From Corallochytrium limacisporum (lineage: Eukaryota; Opisthokonta): a stretch of DNA of 64,000 bases. The notes beneath the pieces were generated by a model, which ran no database searches, was not told where the DNA came from, and saw nothing but the letters and a program-made list of their open reading frames with translations. The position numbers and the translations under genes are program-made. Location: NCBI GenBank assembly GCA_002811645.1, contig PDIP01000077.1, positions 22,226 to 86,225 on the forward strand, written 5' to 3'. Positions within the stretch are counted from its first letter, which is position 1, and each line of letters begins with the position of its first letter. Below, piece by piece: positions 1 through 11,400 of the stretch.

Positions 1-1053
1 AATACACTGGTTATGCGGCCTCATCTAGAAAAGAAGGAGGGCCCCGGTTCGTCCCTGCAGTGTTCCCGCCGTTTTTGTTATCCCTGATTCTCTCCATCTG
101 CTAGAGACACACGGGGCACATACACATCCACAAACAGTGTGCCCTTTGCAAGCTGGAAATGGTGTTCTCCTGCATGTCTTTATCCCCCTCATCACTGCCT
201 CCCCGGAGCCCCCCGCGAGCGGACCCCCAATTAATGGCCTTCCTCTGTATAAGCCAGTCTGCGGCAGTGCACCACCTTGCGACCGAAAAAGAATCCAATC
301 CAATGGGCATGAAAGGGATGGTACGTGAAGCGCGCGGCAACCGTTTCGGCGTAAACCCCGAACCTTGCCGGAGGGAGGGACACCTGGAAGGAAATCCCAG
401 CCATCGACGCCAATAGTAAACCAGTCAATCGCAGGAGGAGGTGAGAATGATATCACATACTGCTTCGTGGGTATTGGAGTTCGCATTGGCTGGTTTGTAG
501 CTTCTGTCTTCAATCCCTCACGAAATGTGATATGGTAGTTAATGTTTGGCCACTTATGACAAAGAGCGGTGACCCCGACCACAGACTTCAGCATTTCCTG
601 TTCCTTCCGCCACCCAAAAAAAAACACAAAAAACAGCAAAGAAAATTATCCATTGATCGCACAGCCGCGAAGTATTTCCGAGGCGGGCCGGGTATTGAAT
701 GTGCCACGTGCTGAAATACATGGCACCGAATTTCGGCGGGCTTTGCAAGCGCAACACCGCGGCTCGGCGCCAGGCATGCGCCCATAACATTCAGCACAAC
801 CTGTCCGCCTGACAGCGCACACAAGAGAGGTGCAAGAAAGGCCAAGAATTAAAAACGGAAAACATTCCAAAGTCAACCCAAATGTATTGAGAGTTCATAA
901 TGAAGTAAATGTCCACTTGTCTAACAATTGATCCTATCGTTTTTGCTCCTCCATTGAGGCACCCGAGTGCGCGGCGAAAACAAAGACATGGGGGGAGGGG
1001 AGGGGTGTTCCCCGCCCGTGTTCTCTTTACAATCAACAATTAAAACTCTTGCG

Positions 1054-1072
1054 GTTGTTGTTGTTGTTGTTG
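1054..1072. repeat. (GTT)n microsatellite
   Basis: About six uninterrupted GTT units in non-coding sequence. Confidence 0.9.
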
Positions 1073-3858
1073 AGTCCCAGCCTGCCTACTGTGTCTACAC
1101 AGTGTGGGTAATTCCTATCCATTGACTACGCCGCCATTTTTCCCTGGTCACTCTGATCTGTTCTGACCGAAAAAAACAAAAAGAGCAGCAGGGTAGACTA
1201 CTCAACTTTTCCGCTACGTTTTTCTATACTCAATACACTGATCAATAGTTGTTGGCACATGAAGCAAGAACATGTACCCAGGCTTAGAATAGAGTCACGG
1301 TGGCCTTTCTGAGGCATCTGCAAGAGAGAAGGCCATACCCTAGATTATCGGTGGGATGGCCGGGCAGGCAGTATCTGGTGTACGGCCTCGTGAGCAACCG
1401 CAGCACATCCCGGAATGACCAGGACCAAAAGCTGTGCATAAAGAAAAAGGGAGGGGAGGAGGATTAAAAAGATGACTCGGATTACGGCAGCATGTGGTGC
1501 TTGAGTACTGTGGTAAGGAGAACACCCCCGTACGAAGAGATCGAGCATGAGTGGACCTGAAAGAGAAGTGCAAAGAGGAGGTTTACGCGATCAACAGCAA
1601 AATCATCCGTAGCGATCGACTACGTTGTACCGTGCACATACCCAATCTGATACTGAGAGAATAGGAGACAGATTGCCATTTGTGGGAGACATAGGGAAGG
1701 AGCCTGACGCATCTGTCGTTGATACCAGCAACACGAGTTAACCATATTTGCGATTGACTCGAATCTTTTCGGATACAGACCACTCTTCCTAGTAACTTTT
1801 ATATTGACATGTTCCACCTAAAAATACAGTTTTACAATTTCCGAAGCAAGCCCCAAGGGCATAGCGGCAATCTCTATGTTGCATATTTCCTTTCCCGTTT
1901 CTGTGTAGAGTCCAGCCACATAGTAAAATAGAGAACAACCGGGGCTATTCCTCAAACTCTGCAAAAGGAGATCTTGTTTATTTCAGATCTTTACGATTAG
2001 AAAAAGACACTCTGTCGCGGTCGTGATCTACTTCTAGCACTAAGTCCACGATCACTATCGCTTTGTGACACCCTTTCCACACCCGCCAGGAGATCGGAAT
2101 CGAAAGGGGAAGAGTCGGGGACGGGTCGACCAGCCCGCATGGCAATTTTCGTGCCCCTCCTCTGCACATTCGATTTGCAAATCACAAAGTGCCGACAAAA
2201 AAAAAACCAAAAAATAAAAAGAAACCGGTGGAGAAGACAAAGCGATACCCGCTTGTGCAAGCAGCAGCAGAGCAAGGAGTGCGGGGGATTGTGCTCAGTC
2301 CACGGTACACTCCGCACCAAAATTCAGTAAGGATGGATACCAGAAAATTGACAGCAGAAAGGGGGTGGGTAGGGGCGGGGCAGAGTTGCCAGAGCATCGA
2401 TTTCCGTTTGCAGAATCAAACCGCGGTGCACCCAACGGAGATTATACACTGGAAACATTGGGTTTGTCGCGGGATTAATTGCCAACCCGTCGTGTGCACG
2501 CAGAGGAGAAGAGATAGAAGGATTAATACCCAAGAGATTAACAGCTACTACAAGACATTCGGTTTAAGTCACGAAAACAAAACCCTGCGATCCCCGGGCG
2601 CGTGTTGGTGAATGAGATCACCCTTAACACACGCAAACACACCTACATTTTTTTTCCTTTGGGCAACTGCGGACCATGAGCGTTCAAGAAGCAAGACAAT
2701 TGCCTGACTATCTAATAGTCGTCGTCACCTTGAATTCCATGATGGGTGCCCGTTCCCGGTTGCAAACCCGAACTACCAGGCCCGCTCGAGCCGCCTTCAT
2801 ACAATATCGATAACTTCATCTCTCCCACTGCGGCAGAATGTCTTTTTCCATTTACTTCTCTACCACCTGCGCAGCGGCAGCGCTCTTTAAGAGGGATTCA
2901 TCGCCTCAGGTTGCACGTACCCTGTTCGCCAATGAGCGCCAAGGAATCGCTTGCAAATTACCGGCAGTCAGGAGCCCCCGCCCCACACGCCTACTGCGAG
3001 TGATTGACAGTTCGAAGCCAGCTTGTCCGGTCCCCGCTTTGGCTATTCTGCGCAGCGCTCCTCTGACTCATCATTTTGCGAAATCACTCTCCCCTACTTG
3101 CTCGTATATTCAGTATTAAGAATGCGTACCAGCCGGAGAGCCAGGCAGCCGGACTGGGGAACAAGTCCGCTGTGCACACACCGTCCGACATCAAAGCACG
3201 TAAGATAAACTGTTCTGTTAGCCCGATACGAATCATTCCATTGTCATAGCGGATCACTGACTTTTACTGGGGGGGGCTCCCCTCAAAAAGCCACCTAGGA
3301 CGGCCCGGGTAGGGCCAGGCCAAGCATTGGCCTGGAAAAGCACACACACTAGTAGCAGTGTCACCAAGTGGGTTCGCCCGCGAAGTCCAGTCCATTCCTT
3401 ATACTGCAAGTTAACCGCCTACAGCATCATATCACTTCCCCTGAATTGGAAACGGAGAAATGGCGGCCCATTCAGGGATTGTGTGAGTTCTTGCTGAAAA
3501 CAACACCGAACTGTGTATAAAACTACTTTCTTAAAAAATAACAAACTCCCGTCGTGAGAATGGGTAACTGCCCGAAATGTATGGAAAAAAAGAGCCATGT
3601 TGATTCCGATACGCTTTCTGAATGCAGGATCTGTGGGAGAATTTGATCACCGATCCATTACTGTCCTTTGCCTTTGCCACTCCGTTCCATTCTGTGTTTC
3701 CATATCCAATGTATCGCTTCTGTCATTGCTGTTTCTTTCGTAAACGAATGCTTACTGTTTACCTTTTCGTGCCTGGCTGAGCTGATATTAGTGTGTAACT
3801 GACGTCTAGTCACGGTGTGGGCGCTCCTCCGTCCAGGCCCTAACATAGAGTACTAATC

Positions 3859-3886
3859 TGTGTATTAGCTAGCTAGCTAACACACA
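3859..3886. repeat. 28-bp near-perfect palindrome
   Basis: The inner 16 bases, ttagctagctagctaa, form a perfect palindrome. The symmetry extends five more pairs on each side after one mismatch (3864/3881). It lies in gene-poor DNA with no flanking gene, so a role as an operator or terminator cannot be argued; it could form a cruciform. Confidence 0.8.
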
Positions 3887-6435
3887 AACCGACCCGGAAA
3901 TATTGATGGTCATTTTCGTCCGAATGAGGTCATTCTGCGACGAGCATCGCAATACTGAACGCATTGCCACATGCCCCTGTACGCCAAAAAATCACACCGT
4001 ATAGAGTGTTACCGTACGCCCAAATCTGCGCAAGCAATACTACCAGCCATTCACCATCACCCCTACACACCTCCTTCCACCTCCGCAACCATGTCCATCT
4101 CATCACATTCCTTCTCTCGCAGGTGTTCCATTTCTAACTGATCCTCTGATTTTCTAAGCTACTTTTTGGAAACGCAGATTCCAACCCGTCAACTCGCTAA
4201 GGACGGATATACCCGTCCGGTTCTCTTCGTAAACTATTGTATTTTCACCTTTGGTCTCCCTTTGCCCAGGAGGCCTTTATAATCGATGTCTGTTTGACTT
4301 GCGTTCTTCTCGACGCTTCCTTTCTTCTTCTTTCCGGCGCGCCATCCCCGATCTTTCTTACTTCGTTATCAGCAGCTAATTTCCTAGTACAATGGAAGAC
4401 CCTTTGCTTGCTTGCCATGCTGCCACTGGGACAGTTGTCTGCTCGCTCGCTCGCGAGTCCCCGAGTCTTTTATTTTTTTTCCGTCTCCTCCCCGTTGTCC
4501 ATTTCGCTGGGATCAAAATTCTCCACTCCGGATTCTCATGTATGTTAAGTATAGAAAAAACCCGGTGCGATGAAACACCCAGGCAAGTTGTGGCCGGCGA
4601 AAAGAACGTTCAACATAAACTTAGCGGGTTCACTGGCATTTGTGTTCCAGTTTCTCTTTTCTATTTTTGTATCCAATTGTCCTCACAGCATGGTGTAAAA
4701 CGTAAGCGATGCTTCGGAAGGACCGCGATGCGAAGACATATGAGTAGTATTTTCCTGTCCTGCGTGTCTCCTACAGGGCCCATCAAACTCTGCTCTTTGC
4801 AAGGGCCCAAACCTTAGAAAAAGAAAAAAAAATGAAAAAAATGAAAGACGATCGGTCATTCAAAAGAGACACAGAGTCTGTGCAACAGTTCGGTGGACGG
4901 GGTCGGTTGCTATTGGGATGGACCTACGGACGATATGCGCGCATGGCAAGGCGTGGTAGTTGCGTTGGTCAGGCGTGTCTTTGGCGTTAAAACTCTCTAA
5001 GATCCCAGTTTGCGCAATGATTTTTCTTTGTCGGTAAGAGCCCCCTTGTCCGAGGTTTCGAACTGCTCAGCTGATTGAGACCCGCCCAATGGCTCAACCA
5101 TCCTCGCTTCCTCTTTTTTTTTTCTTTTGCGGTCGTGTCTGCTGTCGGCGGTGAAATTTCCCTCCCTTAGTTCATGACCAACTTTTTGCGCCAGCGGACC
5201 GAGCCCGCGTGTAGATGGAAGGCAAGCCAGAGTGTGTGTGTTATTTTTTTCTCCCAGTTACTACTACCAAAATGCCGCAACAGCCTCGTGATTTCCAAAA
5301 GCGATAGAGAATGCCTCCACGCTCACTTTCTCTGCCGCACCAAACTCATCTCGCTGGCGAGGGGACTGCCGAACGGGAAACCGGAGACTCATTTGCAGTA
5401 GTCTTGTCCTGCACGGGTACGACCTTCTCTCAGACCCGTGGCTGCCAACTCATTGTGACAGCATAGCGTACCGTAGCAGCAGCGGGGAAGAAGGTTTTCC
5501 ACCCAATGCTTGTAATTACAAAAAACTACCCGCACCAAGTCTACGCTCACCTGCTAAACCGCACAAATTATGCGGCCAGTCTACGCCCTTGATTTCATCT
5601 CAGTACTACTACTATTAAATTAGCTGCTCCGCATGTGACGCTGCTCACCATCCATCATGAGCCATGGCTTGAATGAAATTGCCTCCTCTTGTCGGAAGAA
5701 GCAACTATGGTGTTGGCAACTTCCGCATGCTGTGTATGTATAGCCCACGTATATGCCTATTGGTTGCCCCTCTACTACCCATATGCGCCCGTGCCTACTG
5801 TTGCTGTGCTGCTGTGCTGAAGTGAGTGTGTGTGGGTTGGGGCCCCCCCCAGTGCTCTCGATTCTTTGTCTTTTTTGGCTGGTCCCTTCGGTAGGGCTCC
5901 CCTCCTTTTGCCCCGAGCGGGAGCGCAAAATGAACGGAAAGCTTAGGTATTCTGGCCAATGGTCTTCGTATTTTTCTGTTGTGACCTGTGGGTCACCCAC
6001 CAATTCCTCGTGGTGGCTGGCCCCTGTTTACCTTGCAAAGGTGCGATTCCCTGGCTCTTATTTGTCCCTTTCCGTTTGCACTGGGGCAATGCAGTAGATT
6101 CTGGAACCATCCAGTTGACCAACAAAAAGTCCCCGTGCCATGGCGGAAAACCAAAAGCCGTGTTCCTTTCTCATAATATTCAGTATGGAACCACGATACG
6201 CAGCGGAAGGGGGAGGAGGGGGTGTTACCCCTCCTACCCCTTTGAGCACGCACGCTCTGTTTCCCACTTGCGGGAGACGCAGTGCACGCCCTTCCCCAGG
6301 ACAAGCAGCAATATATCAATCCACTGCACCACACCAATCCACTTCAACCAAGCGAAAAGCACGTCAGTGGTGCAAATCCTACGCTTCTCCTTCCTTCCTG
6401 CGCTACTCTCCCCACAGGGCGTCTCCCCCGCCCCT

Positions 6436-6470
6436 CTTCTTTCTCTCTCTCTCCCTCTCTCTCTCTTCCC
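6436..6470. repeat. CT-rich microsatellite
   Basis: Imperfect CT dinucleotide tract inside a longer pyrimidine-rich stretch (about 6360-6480). It creates several overlapping spurious open frames. Confidence 0.9.
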
Positions 6471-6939
6471 TTCCTCCTGCGCGTTCGCTCTGCCCCCTTC
6501 CCGCTGGGGGGGTGGGGGACCGACCACCCAAAAGTTCCCCTCACCAAGGAGCGCGGAAAAGGATCCAGCGATTTAACACGCCCTCCTCCCCCTTCCCTCG
6601 TCCTTCCGCCAATCTCTTCCTCCTCTTGCCTGCTCAGTCTCGTGGTGGTGCTTGCGCATGCCGTTGTAGGGGGACTTGCCATTGGTTTAGTACCGAAATA
6701 CTACGGTATCGATTTCCTTCGGAATTCTTGTTTCCCATATCCCCACACTGATTTTCTCTCGCTGTCATGCCTTTTTTTTGTATTGCTAGGCGCAGATCCC
6801 GAGGCCGCGAGCAACATCTATTGATTTAGTATAGATATTTTTTGCCATTGATGGTGGGGGAGGATAGGGAGGCATGGGAAAAACTTCCCGAACTGTTGCC
6901 ATACAGAGATGGAGCGGTAGGGGACCACGGGCGAGCGAT

Positions 6940-6984
6940 GAGAGAGAGAGAGAGAGAGAGAGGGAGACTGGGAGAGTGAGAGAG

Positions 6985-7023
<39 letters not shown>

Positions 7024-7032
7024 AGAGAGAGA
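6940..7032. repeat. GA/AG microsatellite (about 90 bp)
   Basis: Two long AG runs separated by a short interrupted segment (gggagactgggagagtg). This is the longest simple repeat in the window, and with the CT tract 500 bp earlier it could pair as an imperfect inverted repeat in a transcript. Confidence 0.9.
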
Positions 7033-8333
7033 TGATTTGAAACACCGGGAGAGACCGTGACCAACCCCGCACGTAGAGAAGGAAAAAATTAATTTTCGTC
7101 TCAAATCACGGGGTGGCAACAGCGGTACATAAAGTACTGAACTCGCGGTCACGCCCAGGGGGGGCCCTACCTCTCCTCCCCTCCCAAGCGGTTCCTCGCC
7201 CGTAAAAACTTTTTTTCTTCGGTTCTTGTCCCGTCGGGAATCAACCCTTCCTCCCCTCCCGTTTTCTGTCCCGCCTTCCCCCCCCCCCTCTCCCTTCCTC
7301 CCCATCTCTCCCTTCCGGGCCATTGCCCACTGACTTCGTTGGCAGCTGCTGCCTTTTCGAGTGTGGGTGTGCGCCGCGAAATCTGCCACTGCCCGGAGAC
7401 GCCCTTTGTGTTGGTGGGGCCTTACTTCCAAACTTCCAGCACCCAAACAAACCGCAGTGTGAATCTGTTCACCGTAGGACTTATATTTTTAGTACTGAAC
7501 GGGCGGCGATTGGGGCAGGGCAGGAGGGTCTTTGGGCGAAGAGATTTTTGGCTCCTGTTCTTGTTTTCTTGCGTTGGGTTTTGTGTACGTGTGCAAACCT
7601 TCCCGGCCACCGCGCAAAAAAAAAAGGGCGGGCTTCGGTGGGTTTTCCAAGGTTCCCGAGCCCGTCCAGCCCATAGAAAAAGCCTTACGAAGACGGGAAA
7701 CCAAAAAAAAAATGGAAGAAAAAGGAAAAGGAGAAGTGGGACAATTAAAAAGGAGGAAGCGAAAATAGAAATGAGACTTCATACACAAACAGAAAACGGA
7801 AGACTGGCTCCCCCCTTGTTACAGGTATGCTGTGATTACGATGGTCCAAAGTCAGTAGTAAATATTCCCGAGATATTGCCGGCTTTCGGTATTCCTTTCT
7901 TGCCTACCTTGTTCGTCGCTCGACGACGGTGGGGAATCCGATTAAGCACCGAACGCGCCGCATACACGCACGCACGCAGGCCTCGTCAGAGCGATGAATT
8001 CGACGCCAGTGTCGGTTCTTACGTCCTTGTACCGTTGGTGTTTGTACATATTTTGGCTGATGTGTTTGTGTTCTTATCGGCTTATTCGATGTTTCCCTTG
8101 GTTGCGAGGCAAAGCACCATTAGGAAGCTGTCGTGTCAGTACAGGTATGTCAAGAACGACATGACGGTTTGTGTGAAGCCTAGACGAATTGATCGCTGTA
8201 TAGTGTACCATCGACTAGCGACACACGGTTTTATGCTTACGGGAAAACATAACATATGGTTCTTTAGCAACAGACTTTAGTCCCACTCGTTTTAGTTTAA
8301 CGCAAAATTAGCGCAACAAACTAGAAAGCCGCT

Positions 8334-9947
8334 ATGCGTGTATTTTTACAATCCTTCTGGGCTCTTGTCCTCCTACTCTCAATGTCCATGGTTAACGCCA
8401 TGGCCAATGAGGCCATGGGAAAGGACGACGACGCCCAACAAAACATCAACGGAGAAGAGCACGGGCTTGACGGTAACGCAGCGAACGATGCGGGTAAGTA
8501 TGCATACGTCACTCTGCTTTACGGGTCCACCGAACTCTCCTTGGACCAGCAGTTCATCGGCACTCGCGTTCTGGGCCAGAGCATTCGTGAGTCGGGAACT
8601 CCCCACGAATACCTGGTTCTGGTTACCCCTGGTGTTTCCAACGAGTACATGCGCATTCTTGCTGATGATGGGTGGACTGTACGGATGGTCGACAAGGTTA
8701 AGAACCCCATCAAAGGCGCTCCGGCCTACTTTGACCAGGTGTACACCAAGCTTGCCATCTGGAACCTGACCGAATATGATAGTCTCGTATTCCTGGATAC
8801 TGACACTCAGCTGGTCCAGAATGTTGACGAACTTTTTGGCTGCGGTGACTTCTGCGCCAGCTTCCGTCATTCTGACAAGTTTAACACAGGAGTCATGGTA
8901 TTGCGCCCTGACAAAGAGGCTGCCATTGAGATTATGAAGGCTACTGCTGAACTGGGATCGTACACGGGCGGTGACCAAGGTTTTCTGAACGAATACTTTG
9001 CTGATCTGAATAATATGGAAATGTTCCAGCCTCACTTGAAGTCCGAATACGGTGGTCGCGGCATTCGCCGTCTGCCTGCGGGATACAACTCTGATGTTGC
9101 TATGTACTACATTAATAGCCACTGGGTTATGGACCAGGAAGACATTCACATCGTGCACCACACTCTCGGACCCTCAAAGCCCTGGAAATGGTGGACTTAT
9201 CCTGCCCTGGACCTGCACTGGAGCTGGGCCGCCCTCCGTGACCGTCTGCCTGGTGGCCCAAACCAAGGCGTTCACAGTGTCTCCAGGAACGCTTTCTTCC
9301 CCCTCGTGCGGATGCTCGTGACTGGTGGTATTATCTTTGCGCTGACTGAGGGCCTGCGCCGTTGTGCCGTACATCGCAGTAGCTTGCTCTCCCCTAGCGC
9401 GTGGCAGGCTCTGGACTGGCTCATTGGACCCCGCAGTGTGCCATGCCGTGTGTTTGGTGTGCTTGCTTTCCTTCTGGCCGTTAAGTGGGCTATCACAGAG
9501 ACTCCATTGCTCATGCATTACCGCAAGGCCTGGGTTGTGTGCAGCATTTTGTTTGTAGGATATCTAGGCAGCCTCTTCTATGCTTACTGCCGTATTCTGT
9601 ACGTTTTGGGTTACGTTGTAGACTCCGAGAAGAAGGCGCGTTTCATTGAGCCTGAAATGACAAAGATCTTCCGCACCAAGGTCGGCATCTATCGGGCCTT
9701 CCTCATGATGCTTATTCTCATGTATATCTGGGTGTGGGCGTGTGTTTGGGGTGTGTACCAAGCCAGCTTTATGGACAAGCACATTGGCAAGGAAGTCCAA
9801 GTGGCCGTCTTGATGTACGTTGCCGCCATGATTGGCATGAGCTTCTTCGCCTGCGATCTGTCCCGTGCTTGGTACTTCACTGGCGATATGGACCGCAACG
9901 TGCCCACCGGCGCATATGCCTTCAAGGCCGCCAAGTTGCTTCCTTGA
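8334..9947 (+). CDS. GT8 glycosyltransferase, IPUT1/PGSIP6-like, multi-pass membrane protein
   Basis: Likely transfers a sugar (glucuronate in the plant homologue) to inositol phosphorylceramide in the Golgi, the first step of GIPC sphingolipid glycosylation. The 537-aa product starts with a signal peptide (about 1-22). A glycogenin-type GT8 domain follows from about residue 56. It has the metal-binding DTD at 155-157 (VFLDTDTQL), FNTGVMVL at 183-190, GGDQGFLN at 212-219 and HIVHHTLGPSKPW at 272-284. The C-terminal third has about five hydrophobic segments (around 323-341, 371-389, 399-422, 454-475, 488-506). GT8 plus a polytopic C-terminus and this length match plant IPUT1 as I remember it; soluble glycogenins lack the membrane part. 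The start ATG at 8334 directly precedes the signal peptide. The substrate is inferred and the GT8 assignment is firm. It ends 226 bp from the convergent CENP-N-like gene. Confidence 0.85.
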   Translation: MRVFLQSFWALVLLLSMSMVNAMANEAMGKDDDAQQNINGEEHGLDGNAANDAGKYAYVTLLYGSTELSLDQQFIGTRVLGQSIRESGTPHEYLVLVTPGVSNEYMRILADDGWTVRMVDKVKNPIKGAPAYFDQVYTKLAIWNLTEYDSLVFLDTDTQLVQNVDELFGCGDFCASFRHSDKFNTGVMVLRPDKEAAIEIMKATAELGSYTGGDQGFLNEYFADLNNMEMFQPHLKSEYGGRGIRRLPAGYNSDVAMYYINSHWVMDQEDIHIVHHTLGPSKPWKWWTYPALDLHWSWAALRDRLPGGPNQGVHSVSRNAFFPLVRMLVTGGIIFALTEGLRRCAVHRSSLLSPSAWQALDWLIGPRSVPCRVFGVLAFLLAVKWAITETPLLMHYRKAWVVCSILFVGYLGSLFYAYCRILYVLGYVVDSEKKARFIEPEMTKIFRTKVGIYRAFLMMLILMYIWVWACVWGVYQASFMDKHIGKEVQVAVLMYVAAMIGMSFFACDLSRAWYFTGDMDRNVPTGAYAFKAAKLLP

Positions 9948-10173
9948 AGACAGTAGAGACATGCCACATCTCAAAGTTTTCCAAATCCTGAAGGAACGAA
10001 AGGACCCGCATTCTTTCCTCAACGCTAGCATTTTAGCAATTTTTCCATTTTTCTATTCATCAACATATCATACGACATAATTCCATATCTTTCTACATAT
10101 ATCTTCGTTCATCATCCGTGGGCATTTACATTAACGTAAAACGGAAATAAAACAAAAAATCTATACATATACG

Positions 10174-11400
10174 TTATGAGTGACATAGCCACAAGCTGGG
10201 GTCCAGTTTCACATCAATGGCATTCAGCGCCTCCGTGCAGAGGCTGTGCGCTCCTTCAAGGATGCAGCCATGCGTGTGCGCAATGTCTACGCCGTTGATA
10301 CAGTTTGTAACCTTGCTTTCTTGTTTTCTGTGATAGCGCTGCTGTACCCAAGTGCGTAATCGCTTTCTGCGTAGTGTGACGGTTAAATCCGGATGCCGGT
10401 CGTGTCCGATCTCTTCGTCAGTTTCGGTGGTCACCTTGTGGACCCGAATGGTCATCTCGTCTTCCTTCTCGTCAGAATCGTCCAGGAATTTTTCACGACG
10501 AACAACAGTATTGCTTCTGTTTTCCTGGTCCTGCAGGGCGGTTTGAACTCTGGAATGCATCTTAAGTTGCCCTGTAGCTACCCAGGCGATTGTGTTTGTG
10601 TCTGACGGGTGCTTACCCATTGCCCGCAGACGTTTGTGGTGCGTGTTCGGTTCCAATGGGTTGCTGTCCACCAATCCACGCTTTCGTTCTCTGAGGTCGC
10701 CGTAGTCTGGACCTTGCAACCGAAGCTTCATCATGGCGGACAAATCATCACCTGACAGGTGCTGCGCAGCCAGTTTACCCAGGGCAAACGCATTCTCCAG
10801 GCAGGTGAGGACCGTCCTGCGAACGGCCTGATCACGGCAGCCCAAGAAGAACTCAGACTCAAGTGGACGGTAGGCCAAGAACGCTGTCCGTTTGTGTTGA
10901 TGGCGGCCACTTAACACCTCGGTAAGAGCATCCTGCCTAGCTCGTTCATCGTGGAATGCTATTCCAGCGATCCCACCAAAGTTGACCACAGTGATTGAAA
11001 TCCACACACAGCCGTTAACAACCGTGGATGCCACCACATTATTGTAGTAGGGCTTAAGCAGACCATGCAAACGGTTGCGAATAGATTCCGGCAGTTGAAA
11101 ATTGTGTTTATCGTCCTTCTGTGCCTTGTATAATGCCCATTTTAGGAGCTCCTTTTCCGGGTACAATGCTGTGTGGAGTGCATCCACTGAATGCACAACC
11201 GCAATCTGTGCGTCAATGTCCCCTTGGGCGCGTGCTATAGCGTCTTCCACAATGACATCGACGTATAGCACCTTTGAAGCATTCCTACCTTCTTTCCGAC
11301 ACACGGGAAAATGATCGCACAGTTCTGCTGCAGTGAATCGCAGTAAGGTCTTCTCCAGCTTGTGCCGGACAAGGTGCTCCAGCTCCTTAGCGTTGCCCAT
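10174..11400 (-). CDS. CENP-N/Chl4-like kinetochore protein (tentative)
   Basis: A 408-aa protein. The tentative assignment is the inner-kinetochore CENP-N/Chl4 family, which binds CENP-A nucleosomes together with CENP-L. The N-terminal part is helical and resembles the family's pyrin-like start. It is followed by a hydrophobic beta segment (VWISITVVNFGGIAGIAF), then YRPLESEFFLGCRDQAVRR and a helix leading to LSGDDLSAMMKLRLQGPDYG. This order resembles the Chl4/CENP-N pattern of a 'potential phenylalanine-rich substrate strand, ligand helix, then LSGRDLxSLRD', but identity is low. The remaining C-terminus is charged and probably disordered (about 250-350). The gene is divergent from the centrosomal FOP gene, 577 bp away, with an E2F-like site between them; this fits a cell-cycle role but does not prove it. 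It could instead be an unknown conserved protein. Confidence 0.45.
   Translation of the reverse strand: MGNAKELEHLVRHKLEKTLLRFTAAELCDHFPVCRKEGRNASKVLYVDVIVEDAIARAQGDIDAQIAVVHSVDALHTALYPEKELLKWALYKAQKDDKHNFQLPESIRNRLHGLLKPYYNNVVASTVVNGCVWISITVVNFGGIAGIAFHDERARQDALTEVLSGRHQHKRTAFLAYRPLESEFFLGCRDQAVRRTVLTCLENAFALGKLAAQHLSGDDLSAMMKLRLQGPDYGDLRERKRGLVDSNPLEPNTHHKRLRAMGKHPSDTNTIAWVATGQLKMHSRVQTALQDQENRSNTVVRREKFLDDSDEKEDEMTIRVHKVTTETDEEIGHDRHPDLTVTLRRKRLRTWVQQRYHRKQESKVTNCINGVDIAHTHGCILEGAHSLCTEALNAIDVKLDPSLWLCHS

Larger units (their letters stand above)
1..8333. other. Gene-poor 8.3-kb region
   Basis: No reading frame here resembles a known protein or shows a convincing domain. The longer open frames are low-complexity or overlap each other on both strands, as expected by chance. 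The region holds simple repeats: GTT at about 1054, CT at 6436-6470, GA at 6940-7032. It also has A-rich runs (for example 2197-2220, 7615-7625, 7704-7715) and CT-rich tracts. The last kilobase before the GT8 gene presumably contains its promoter and 5' leader. Genes with many short exons or non-coding RNA genes could have been missed; I looked for tRNA A/B boxes and found no credible tRNA. Confidence 0.6.

Noticed and set aside
25-639. 204-codon minus-strand frame at the window start
   Set aside because: It begins at a TTG codon and shows no family resemblance; frames on the other strand overlap it.
6140-6824. Two long overlapping frames (about 200 codons each) around the CT tract
   Set aside because: Ser/Leu/Pro runs come from the CT microsatellite; frames in three phases and both strands are open together.
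7339-8280. 313-codon + strand frame just before the GT8 gene
   Set aside because: The product is low-complexity with a lysine-rich middle encoded by A runs, shows no domain, and starts at a non-ATG codon. It probably lies in promoter and leader DNA.
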